Source: Muribaculaceae bacterium (GTDB lineage Bacteria > Bacteroidota > Bacteroidia > Bacteroidales > Muribaculaceae). From it: 50,413 nucleotides of DNA. Below are positions 1 through 6,969 of this stretch, in pieces (the first letter of the stretch is position 1; each line of letters begins with the position of its first letter). A program made the position numbers and the translations under genes. The notes under the pieces are model-generated. The model was not told the DNA's origin, searched no databases, and saw only the letters and a list, made by a program, of their open reading frames with translations. The stretch covers positions 1-50,413 of the forward strand of contig JAGAYZ010000033.1 in assembly GCA_017940245.1 (NCBI GenBank). The letters are read 5' to 3'.

Positions 1-110
1 ATATATTTCTTTCTATCTGTATTACAAATACTTACAAAATTCTAAAACACTTCAACATGCATGACAGGCTTGCTTTGAACTGGCAGACTCCATTCAAACG
101 AAGTGAAGAT

Positions 111-316
111 GGGGTATTAGGCTGCCCCTCCTTACTTTTGAGTGGACAGAGGCAAGCCTCTTCTGCATATCCTTCTTTGCGTGAAGTCGCCAGATCTCTT
201 TCATTTTGAATATTGTTATTCGAAGAACCATCAAAGTCATAGTAACCCTAAAAGCTTGCTTATTTATCTGGTCAGCTCCCCTTACATCGATAGATGGCTG
301 GGGTATTAGGCTGCCC
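111..316. repeat. pair of 17-bp direct repeats in a gene-poor stretch
   Basis: The 17-mer ggggtattaggctgccc occurs at 111-127 and again at 300-316. On the minus strand similarity extends upstream (GCTTGCC..TG.CCACT), so each copy is a degenerate unit of about 45 bp. The copies are 189 bp apart, a multiple of three, and both lie in the same minus-strand open frame (94-417), giving GSLIPH and GSLIPQ. I do not recognise a protein family in that frame. The rest of 1-500 shows no convincing gene. Confidence 0.5.
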
Positions 317-502
317 ACGGACTTTGAAAAAGTGGCATCGGCAAGCAGAATAGACAGACTGGATATAATCCTCTGGTATCGGCGCGGAAATTCATAACCG
401 ACCATGTGTGAGAACAACTTTATGCCAGATTTTGTGACCTATGCTTGCAGATTTATGTGGTCAGTCCAACGTTCGATGCTAATCGGAACGGGTAGTGAGC
501 TT

Positions 503-534
503 CCCGATGCTTGTTTTATGTGGCAAGCATCGGG
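503..534. terminator. perfect 11-bp hairpin, possible terminator of the BspA fragment
   Basis: CCCGATGCTTG (503-513) and CAAGCATCGGG (524-534) form a perfect stem around a 10-nt loop. It lies about 90 nt past the stop of the minus-strand BspA-like fragment. Neither strand has a long T run after the stem, so intrinsic termination is only a possibility; a repeated palindrome is the alternative. Confidence 0.4.
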
Positions 535-624
535 CAAACCCTCTACTTCATAGCTACATTGCCTTCATCCACTCCTTGTCCCGCAGATAGACATATAGAT
601 AGGAACGCGAACTCAGGTCACCTT

Positions 625-933
625 TTATCGGCTGAGCCAATCGAATGCCCAGTCACCGATGGAAGTAACGGAGTTGGGGATGGTCACATTCGTCAAGTTG
701 CAATTCCTAAACGCCCAGTCGCCGATGGATGTGACAGAATAGGTAGAGCCGTAGATGGTGGCAGTGGCGGGAATCACGAAGTTGCCGACGATTTCACGCT
801 CATAGCCGGTGACGGTGACGGAAGTGCCATCTCCGTTAAATGTGTAGTGCAGGCCATCGGCCTTGATGCCATAGGCGGTTGCGGGTAAAATGGCTAGCGA
901 TGCCGCGATAGTGAGGAGGAAAAACTTTTTCAT
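625..933 (-). pseudogene. truncated BspA-like leucine-rich repeat surface protein
   Basis: A 102-residue exported protein starting MKKFFLLTIAA with a clean signal peptide ending near ATAYG. It is followed by the short N-terminal beta region typical of Bacteroidales BspA-like (LRR_5) proteins and just over one repeat, in which SVTSIGDWAF appears twice about 23 residues apart. Family members normally carry many such repeats, used for surface adhesion. Here the frame ends (DWLSR, stop) early in the second repeat and no continuing repeat is visible downstream, so I read it as truncated. A longer frame begins 48 nt upstream, but the start at 933 is the one that gives the signal peptide. A short functional secreted protein is less likely. 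Confidence 0.6.
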
Positions 934-1020
934 AAGCACGAACGTGGCAGGGACGAGTGGTATCCTCCGTGTGCCACACAATTACCCGACTTGGTTAAAT
1001 GGGTTGAAAGAATAAAACGA

Positions 1021-1303
1021 AAGCGTGAGGAACTTGTTCTGATTATTATCATTGAGGCATCGGCAAACGCCTAACTATCAATAAACAGCCCACCAAACGC
1101 CATGCCGATATACCGGCACCCCGCGTGTGGGGTGGATAAAGGCACGCATGAAGCGTTTGTCGACTGCTTAATCCTGATAGTTAAAATTTTTGCCGAATTT
1201 CAATGATAGGATAAGCAAAAACGCTTTCTGTGAAATTAATGGTGCCTCCGCCGACGCAACCGCGGCTGCGACAACAATGGTGCCAAAGCCGATGACAAAA
1301 TTA
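1021..1303 (-). other. gene-free structured stretch with a possible minus-strand promoter
   Basis: Between the BspA fragment and the PIG-L gene (934-1610) there is no convincing gene. On the minus strand a TAATTTTG box (plus-strand complement at 1296-1303) could start a transcript running toward the BspA fragment. The stretch then contains small hairpins (CACCCC/GGGGTG near 1117-1134 and TGCCG/CGGCA near 1102-1118) and two copies of GGCGTTTG. A 63-codon minus-strand frame (1168-1359) has no recognisable features. It may be an untranslated leader or small RNA; I cannot name a family. Confidence 0.3.
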
Positions 1304-1455
1304 CAAAAAATAGATTTAAAAATATAATTATTTTGCCTAATATGAGATTTTTGTGCCATTTCTTTTCGGCTGGAGTTGTGATCCGGTCGCTGGAGAGATG
1401 GGCGGATTTGTTATCTGCTAGCCTGTGGGGCTATGTGGTGCGCTGAAGCAGCGCT

Positions 1456-1508
1456 GGGGATTACAAATCCCCAAGTTGCGTTCTGGCGGATTGCAAATCC
1501 GACAGAAC
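1456..1508. repeat. two adjacent palindromes with GGATTnCAAATCC cores
   Basis: GGGGATTACAAATCCCC at 1456-1472 is a 7-bp stem with loop ACA. At 1480-1508 a second hairpin has outer arms GTTCTG/CAGAAC and inner arms CGGATT/AATCCG around GCA. The same core recurs at 32368-32388, so this is a dispersed palindromic repeat rather than a terminator for one gene. Confidence 0.6.
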
Positions 1509-1541
1509 GGGGTGTTTCAGTCGCAATTGCTGGGCACAGTG

Positions 1542-1573
1542 TTTTGCGGGTGAACTGATTTTTTGTAATTTTG
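1542..1573 (+). promoter_or_regulatory. Bacteroidetes-type promoter for the PIG-L deacetylase
   Basis: TTTTG at 1542-1546 and TAATTTTG at 1566-1573 are separated by 19 bp, matching the -33/-7 consensus of the Bacteroidetes primary sigma factor. Transcription should begin near 1580, which argues against the in-frame ATG at 1581 as translation start. Confidence 0.75.
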
Positions 1574-1610
1574 TGGGCAGATGATTAGGGTTTTATATCA
1601 AATTGACGAA

Positions 1611-2363
1611 ATGATGACACGACGTGAAATGCTGAAAAGTGCCGGAGCCATGACCATGGCTACCGTGCTGGGCGGAATACCGCTGGCTAGTGCCGCCGAG
1701 GAGGCGGTGAACGCGAAATCGAAACGAAAAATTCTGGTGATAGGGGCGCATCCCGACGACCCTGAGACTTGCGCTGGCGGTACGATGTGCCTGCTTGAGC
1801 GTGCCGGCCATGAGGTGGTGAGTGTGTATCTCACCCGCGGTGAGGCCGGCATTGAGGGCAAGAGCCATGCCGAGGCGGCCGCCATCAGGGTGGTGGAATC
1901 GGAAAACGCGTGCCGTGTGATGGGTGTGCGCCACATCTTCATGAGCCAGACCGACGGCAATACCGAAGTGAATCTGGCTCGCTACAAGGAGATGCGTGAT
2001 CTGATTGAGCAAGAGCATCCCGACGTGGTGATTACGCACTGGCCCCTGGACGGTCATCGCGACCATGCCGCTTGCGGCATGCTGGTGATGGATGCCTGGC
2101 GGCGACTGGGCCGCAACTTCAAGCTCTATTATTGCGAGGCTATGAGCGGCACGCAGTCGCAGATGTTCCATCCCACCCACTGGGTCGACATCACATCGGT
2201 GCAGGAACTCAAGCACAAGGCGTGCCTGTGCCATGAAAGTCAGGGGATGCAACCACTGCTCGACGAGTGGCACATCCCCATGGAACGTTTTCGCGGTTTG
2301 GAATGTCGGTGCGCGGCGGCCGAGGCCTTTGCCCTTCACACCGATGCTCTGGCTACGCTTTAA
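1611..2363 (+). CDS. PIG-L family deacetylase, exported
   Basis: Zinc-dependent N-deacetylase of the PIG-L/LmbE family, which remove acetyl groups from N-acetylglucosamine-type or related substrates; the actual substrate is not evident. The N-terminus MMTRREMLKSAG followed by a hydrophobic run and ASAAEE resembles a twin-arginine-type signal peptide. The zinc motif AHPDDPE lies shortly after it, with the second histidine cluster at DGHRDH. I placed the start at 1611 rather than 1581 because the promoter predicts transcription starting near 1580 and because this start puts the signal at the N-terminus. The adjacent ATG at 1614 is equally possible. It is transcribed alone and faces the convergent DUF4954 gene. 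Confidence 0.88.
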   Translation: MMTRREMLKSAGAMTMATVLGGIPLASAAEEAVNAKSKRKILVIGAHPDDPETCAGGTMCLLERAGHEVVSVYLTRGEAGIEGKSHAEAAAIRVVESENACRVMGVRHIFMSQTDGNTEVNLARYKEMRDLIEQEHPDVVITHWPLDGHRDHAACGMLVMDAWRRLGRNFKLYYCEAMSGTQSQMFHPTHWVDITSVQELKHKACLCHESQGMQPLLDEWHIPMERFRGLECRCAAAEAFALHTDALATL

Positions 2364-2440
2364 TCAATGAATTAAGAATGATGAAAGCAGCGCACTGCGC
2401 CACTTGTAGCTCGTAGCTATCTGTGGTCAGCCCATGGCCA

Positions 2441-4297
2441 TTACATGTAGAGCCGCTGGTTCTCGAAGTCGATTTCGTGGTCGAGCTTGTCGATGAAGTC
2501 GTTGAACACTTCTTCCGACACATCGCCCAGCGAATATTCCTTTTCGGCATCCTGACGAATGTAGGCGATCCACTTGCGGCGCGCTTCCACATAGTCGGTG
2601 CGGATGCGCTCCACGGCCTCGTCGGTAAGGGCGTCAATGCCGTAGTAGTCCATAATCATGCGGTAGCTCCACACCCACCGCAGCTCGTTGTAGTTGTTGT
2701 GAATGGCACGGAAGCGGTCCAGAATATCGCCCACCGATGCGAGTTTGCCATCAATGATGTCGTCGATGATGCGCTGTTCGGCGCTCTCGGGCATGAGCAG
2801 TCCGGCCAGGTCTATCCAGTTGCCTTCGCCATCGGTGGAGTCGGGCTTAACCGGGCTGTGACGCTTGAGCACAGCTCCCATGTAGATGCGCAGTGCCAGG
2901 TCGTAGTACTCGATGCCCTTGCGCAGCATGGGTGCTTTGATCACGTATTCGTGATAGTTATAGGTGCTCACGCGGTCGCCCGAAGCTGCTCTGAGCCGTT
3001 CCAGAATCTTTTTACCGCGCAATATTTCGTTGATGGTGAAGGGGCTGAGCCAGTCGAAGTTGACGCAGCTCTTGCGCTCGCCGCTCTTGCGCTTGTCGCG
3101 CTGTGGCCACTTGCGTATGTCGCGGTATAGACCCACGGTGGCAAAGTTGCGGCCGGGCACGAGATACATGGTGTCGCCGTAAGCAATCAGGTAGGAGAAC
3201 GGCAGGTCGCGCGTGTCGGGGTGGTACATCAGTTTGCCGAACAAGACAGAAAATGCCCCGATGTTGGCCGGCATGAGCAGATAAGCCCCGCTGGCGGTCT
3301 TGGAACCGCGCTCCAGTGTGCCATAGTGCATGGGACCCATTTTGTAGGCATGGTTGCTGAAGTTGGTGGCCGACCCGGCATTGTAGAACGAGAACATGCC
3401 GCCAATGAGCAACGAACTCTTGTGATGACTTACGCTGAATGGTCCGCAGAAGGCTGCGCATGCCTCACCGTTGGCCATGTAACTATTGGCGAAAAATACA
3501 CTGCTGGCGGCCGTGAATCCATTGGTGAGCTCGCAGGCTTCGCCCACGAGACAGTCGGTCATCTTGACGCTGCCCTTGATTTTCGAACCTCCACTCACGA
3601 TGGAGTGCTCACATATCACTCCCGTGCCGATGCTGATGGGGTTCTCGCAAGAACTGGCAATGGTGCAGTCGTAGATGCGCGAAGCGCCCCACACGCTGCA
3701 GCCGTCGCCCAGCACCGAGTTGGTGATTTCGCGTGCATTGACGATGCGCACGCCGTCGCCGATGGTACTGCAATTTGGTTTTAATGATGTTATGTGTTTC
3801 TCAACCAGATTGTTGAGCGTATTCATGAGCCGTTTGTTGTCGCCATGTTTCACCATCAATGCTGCCAGCTGGCTGTTCAGGTCGCTGAAGAGGATGAGGT
3901 TGCCGTTGCCGGCCTCGTTGAGCACGGCAATGAGCCGTCCCTGTCCGTAGGTGGCTTCCTTGCGCGTGTCGATGGTGCTCACGTTGGAGATATAGCATCG
4001 GTTGCCGATGTTCACGTTATTGATAAAGTTGCCAATGTTCTCAATCAAGCATCCATCGCCAATGGTCACATTGCGCAGTGTGGCATTGTAAATGCCACAA
4101 TTCTTGACAAAACCGTCACTCACTTCTATAGTTCCCTGGCTGCTTCCCAGTCGTGCCTCTCCATAGAAAATCACGCGGTAGCATCTGTGGACATCGAAGC
4201 CTTCACTCACTCTAATTTGCATCCAGTCTTGAGCCAAGCATCCATTGGCAGTCAAGATCTCAATCTCAGCTGAAGTCAGCTGCCGATATTCTTTCAT
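2441..4297 (-). CDS. DUF4954 family protein (left-handed beta-helix type)
   Basis: A 618-residue cytoplasmic protein matching the Bacteroidetes DUF4954 family from start (MKEYRQLTSAEIE) to end. The N-terminal half shows the irregular hexapeptide rhythm of left-handed beta-helix acyl- or nucleotidyl-transferases (for example IENIGNFINNVNIG and TIGDGVRIVNA). The C-terminal half is helical. The family has no assigned reaction; a sugar-nucleotide or acyl transferase relative is a guess from the fold. It has its own promoter, so it need not depend on the aroB group upstream. No signal peptide or membrane segment is seen. Confidence 0.85.
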   Translation of the reverse strand: MKEYRQLTSAEIEILTANGCLAQDWMQIRVSEGFDVHRCYRVIFYGEARLGSSQGTIEVSDGFVKNCGIYNATLRNVTIGDGCLIENIGNFINNVNIGNRCYISNVSTIDTRKEATYGQGRLIAVLNEAGNGNLILFSDLNSQLAALMVKHGDNKRLMNTLNNLVEKHITSLKPNCSTIGDGVRIVNAREITNSVLGDGCSVWGASRIYDCTIASSCENPISIGTGVICEHSIVSGGSKIKGSVKMTDCLVGEACELTNGFTAASSVFFANSYMANGEACAAFCGPFSVSHHKSSLLIGGMFSFYNAGSATNFSNHAYKMGPMHYGTLERGSKTASGAYLLMPANIGAFSVLFGKLMYHPDTRDLPFSYLIAYGDTMYLVPGRNFATVGLYRDIRKWPQRDKRKSGERKSCVNFDWLSPFTINEILRGKKILERLRAASGDRVSTYNYHEYVIKAPMLRKGIEYYDLALRIYMGAVLKRHSPVKPDSTDGEGNWIDLAGLLMPESAEQRIIDDIIDGKLASVGDILDRFRAIHNNYNELRWVWSYRMIMDYYGIDALTDEAVERIRTDYVEARRKWIAYIRQDAEKEYSLGDVSEEVFNDFIDKLDHEIDFENQRLYM

Positions 4298-4327
4298 ATT
4301 CTAAAATTATGTGTTTGAATGTGCTGG

Positions 4328-4359
4328 CAAAGATACAAAAAAACGGCAACAGGGCAAAA
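4328..4359 (-). promoter_or_regulatory. Bacteroidetes promoter for the DUF4954 gene
   Basis: Read on the minus strand, TTTTG (plus complement 4355-4359) and TATCTTTG (4328-4335) are spaced by 19 bp, a full match to the -33/-7 pattern. It sits about 30 bp upstream of the ATG at 4297. Confidence 0.75.
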
Positions 4360-4419
4360 TAATACTCAATTTTTTACTTTTTGTCGCTTTTGGCGTGTAG
4401 GTCGAAGTTCCGGTGGCAG

Positions 4420-5463
4420 TTAGATGCCCATCAGGTCGCGGTAGATGTCGAGAGCGGTGCTCATGTCGTCGTCACTGACCACGTTGTCGATGACGGCATC
4501 ACCACAAAGCCGCAGCAGGGTGCAGTTGATTTCGCCCGAGCGGCTTTTCTTGTCGTGGTGCATGAACTGGAGCAGGGCAGGGTAGTCGTTGCAGGTGAAG
4601 CGCACCGGTCCGTAGTGGTCGCGCACGAAGGCCGCCAACCGGTTGAGAAGGTCAGTGGGAAACTTGAAAACCATGTGCGACAGCACAGCCTCGGCGACCA
4701 GCCCGCAAGCCACGGCATGGCCATGGGTGACGGGAGTGCCTCGTTGCAGAGCCAGTGATTCTATGGCATGTCCGGCCGTGTGTCCTAGGTTGAGCGTGCG
4801 TCGCAGTCCGTGCTCGTGCGGGTCGGCCGCCACGATGCGGTTTTTAATGTTGACCGAAGTCTCAACAAGTGGCAGCATCTCGCACCAGTCAACCGTGGCA
4901 GGTTCCAGCTCGGTGAGCTCGAAGAAGTCCTCGCGACTAGTGAGCAAGGCGTGCTTGATCATCTCGGCATAACCCGAGAGCACTTCTTGCTGTGGTAGTG
5001 TGTCGAAAAAAATGGTGGACACGACTACCTGACGGGCATGACTGAAGAGTCCGATTTCATTTTTTAATCCCGAATAGTTGATGCCTGTTTTACCTCCGGC
5101 CGCTGCATCCACGGCAGCCAGCAGAGTGGTGGGCACGTTGATGAACGGTATGCCTCGCTTGAATGTGCTGGCTGCGAATCCGCCTAAGTCGGTGACCACG
5201 CCACCACCTAGGCACACCATGATCGAGTTCCGTGTGGCGCCGGCCGCCTCCATCTGTTGCCACACTTGGCAAGTGGTGTCGATGGTTTTATGGCAATCGC
5301 CTGCGGGAATGACAATGGCCGTAGCCGTAGCAAGCGATGGCAGTCGTGGCAGCACCTGGCGTGCCGTGTTATCGTCGGCCAGCACGAGCACATTGCTGGG
5401 TTGCATGTCGTCAATGAAGCTTTTCAGCAGCTCATCCACATGATTTGTGAAGGTGATGGCCAT
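4420..5463 (-). CDS. aroB: 3-dehydroquinate synthase
   Basis: Second enzyme of the shikimate pathway: converts DAHP to 3-dehydroquinate with NAD+ and a divalent metal, in the cytoplasm. The NAD-binding segment CLGGGVVTDLGGFAAS and the phosphate/active-site segment VPTTLLAAVDAAAGGKTGIN are intact. The metal ligands expected in the family appear as the Glu of GYAEMIKH and the His of LNLGHTAGHAIE and THGHAVACG. Length (347 residues) is normal. It follows the HAD phosphatase gene by 24 bp and is probably read from the same minus-strand transcript. Confidence 0.96.
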   Translation of the reverse strand: MAITFTNHVDELLKSFIDDMQPSNVLVLADDNTARQVLPRLPSLATATAIVIPAGDCHKTIDTTCQVWQQMEAAGATRNSIMVCLGGGVVTDLGGFAASTFKRGIPFINVPTTLLAAVDAAAGGKTGINYSGLKNEIGLFSHARQVVVSTIFFDTLPQQEVLSGYAEMIKHALLTSREDFFELTELEPATVDWCEMLPLVETSVNIKNRIVAADPHEHGLRRTLNLGHTAGHAIESLALQRGTPVTHGHAVACGLVAEAVLSHMVFKFPTDLLNRLAAFVRDHYGPVRFTCNDYPALLQFMHHDKKSRSGEINCTLLRLCGDAVIDNVVSDDDMSTALDIYRDLMGI

Positions 5464-5487
5464 AGGAAAATGAAACTGACAGAAAGG

Positions 5488-6216
5488 TTACTGGGCTGGG
5501 TTGAGCAACAGGGGCAGTGCTTGTGCCAAAGCGTCCATTGTGGGGAACACGATATCGGCACCGGCCTTGTATAAATCTTTCTCCGATAAGGGACCCGTCA
5601 TCACCGCAATGGTGAAGCATCCGGCGGCATGCCCAGCCTGCACACCCAGTGGCGCATTTTCAATGACGATGCACTGCGCAGCCCGTGCACCGGCCTTTTC
5701 TATTCCCTTCAGGTATGGCTCGGGGTTGGGCTTGCCATGACGCACGTCAAAACCGGTGACGCGTTTCTCGCTGAGCAGCCCTTCAAACTCCCGGTCGATG
5801 CGGTCGAGCACGGATGGTTGCTGTGAACCGGTGACCACGATGCGCTCGATTCCGGCTTGCTTGAGCACTTCCAGCACCTGGTCGATGCCTTCTATCTTGG
5901 GTGTTTCTCCCAATTCCTGGAAGTAGCGCCCCTTTACTTTATACAGTGCCAGCGCTTCATCGTCGGTGAGGAGTTTGCCCACACCATCCTTGAATTTTTT
6001 CTTGACGATTTCGGTACCAGTCATGCCCTCGTACTGATAAAACTCATCACGAGAACATTTGATGCCGTTCTTCTGCATGAGTCTGACCCAGGCGCGTGTG
6101 TGATTCTTCATCGTGTCGAACAGCACTCCATCGCAGTCGATGAGTGCTGTGGTGATGTTCAGTTGCTTACATCCCGCATAGCGCAGGTAATTACTGATTG
6201 CTTCTTGAAGTGTCAT
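5488..6216 (-). CDS. HAD-IA family phosphatase, beta-phosphoglucomutase-like
   Basis: A 242-residue cytoplasmic HAD-superfamily hydrolase. Motif I is DCDGVLFDT (nucleophile Asp27, acid/base Asp29), motif II is VVTGS, motif III the Lys in GKPNPEPYLKG and motif IV ENAPLGVQAG. The helical cap between motifs I and II is the type found in beta-phosphoglucomutases and phosphoglycolate phosphatases, so a sugar or glycolate phosphate is a likely substrate, though it cannot be read from sequence. It lies between DUF5715 (15 bp upstream) and aroB (24 bp downstream), consistent with one transcript. Confidence 0.9.
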   Translation of the reverse strand: MTLQEAISNYLRYAGCKQLNITTALIDCDGVLFDTMKNHTRAWVRLMQKNGIKCSRDEFYQYEGMTGTEIVKKKFKDGVGKLLTDDEALALYKVKGRYFQELGETPKIEGIDQVLEVLKQAGIERIVVTGSQQPSVLDRIDREFEGLLSEKRVTGFDVRHGKPNPEPYLKGIEKAGARAAQCIVIENAPLGVQAGHAAGCFTIAVMTGPLSEKDLYKAGADIVFPTMDALAQALPLLLNPAQ

Positions 6217-6231
6217 GTTTATAATTAAAAA

Positions 6232-6969
6232 TTATCTTACTGTAATGTGGAAACATCCTTGTCGGCGCTCGAAGATGGCGTAGCAGCGACCTTGTTGCCG
6301 CTTGTCGTAGACGATTTCGGCCAGGATGTTCTTGAGATCTTCCAGCGAAATGACATAACTGGAGTCGCGGCAGTCGAATTTTGTCCAACTGATGTCAAAA
6401 GTGGTGCCGTAGCGGTGGCACGACTGCTCGGTGGCGGCACGATTGCGGCGGGTGAGGCGCCGCACACTGTAGTCGGTGCGCAGTGCGCTGGTCACCTTGA
6501 TGCGGTATTCCTTGCCGCCGCGTGCCTTGATGGTGTCGCGGAAGTCTTGCCCGATGTCGTGCAACAGTCGTGCGGCACGCGGCACAAGATAGGGCAGTGA
6601 AAACCACATGGTGTCTACGGCATAAGCGTCGCAGGTGCTGATGCGCACCAGTGGCCGCTTGAGCCCATAAGCTTGCGCGATGCCCTCGATGGGCTTGATG
6701 CCGCGGTGACGTGCCGCGGTGAGCTGCAAGTCGTTGGTGTCGTTGAATATTTCCTTCAGCCGGCCGGGCACGACGTGAGTGACCATGCTGTGCACCTCAC
6801 CGTCGAATTCACCGCAGTGAACCGGCGTGTGGGTCTCGGGCACCAGTGTGTCGAAGGCATCGGGCTGCTCTTTATCGGCTGTTTCAGTGTCGCTGCATGA
6901 ACTGCAACTGCTCATGAGCGACATGGTGGTAAAAAATGCTGTAATTAAGATGAAAATTGTTTTTCTCAT
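6232..6969 (-). CDS. DUF5715 family lipoprotein
   Basis: A 245-residue putative lipoprotein: the N-terminus MRKTIFILITAFFTTMSLMSSC carries a hydrophobic segment and a lipobox-like MSSC. The body matches DUF5715, with a conserved stretch TSALRTDYSVRRLTRRN followed by SCHRYGTTFDISW. That arrangement resembles the S-x-H-x-x-G-x-x-x-D metal site of peptidoglycan D,D-carboxypeptidases of the M15 type, so a cell-wall role is plausible but inferred. Its ATG shares one base with the TAA of the upstream C10 protease gene (TAATG), suggesting translational coupling. Confidence 0.82.
   Translation of the reverse strand: MRKTIFILITAFFTTMSLMSSCSSCSDTETADKEQPDAFDTLVPETHTPVHCGEFDGEVHSMVTHVVPGRLKEIFNDTNDLQLTAARHRGIKPIEGIAQAYGLKRPLVRISTCDAYAVDTMWFSLPYLVPRAARLLHDIGQDFRDTIKARGGKEYRIKVTSALRTDYSVRRLTRRNRAATEQSCHRYGTTFDISWTKFDCRDSSYVISLEDLKNILAEIVYDKRQQGRCYAIFERRQGCFHITVR

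Noticed and set aside
1168-1359. 63-codon minus-strand frame
   Set aside because: Overlaps a promoter-like box and repeat sequence and has no start signal or family features.
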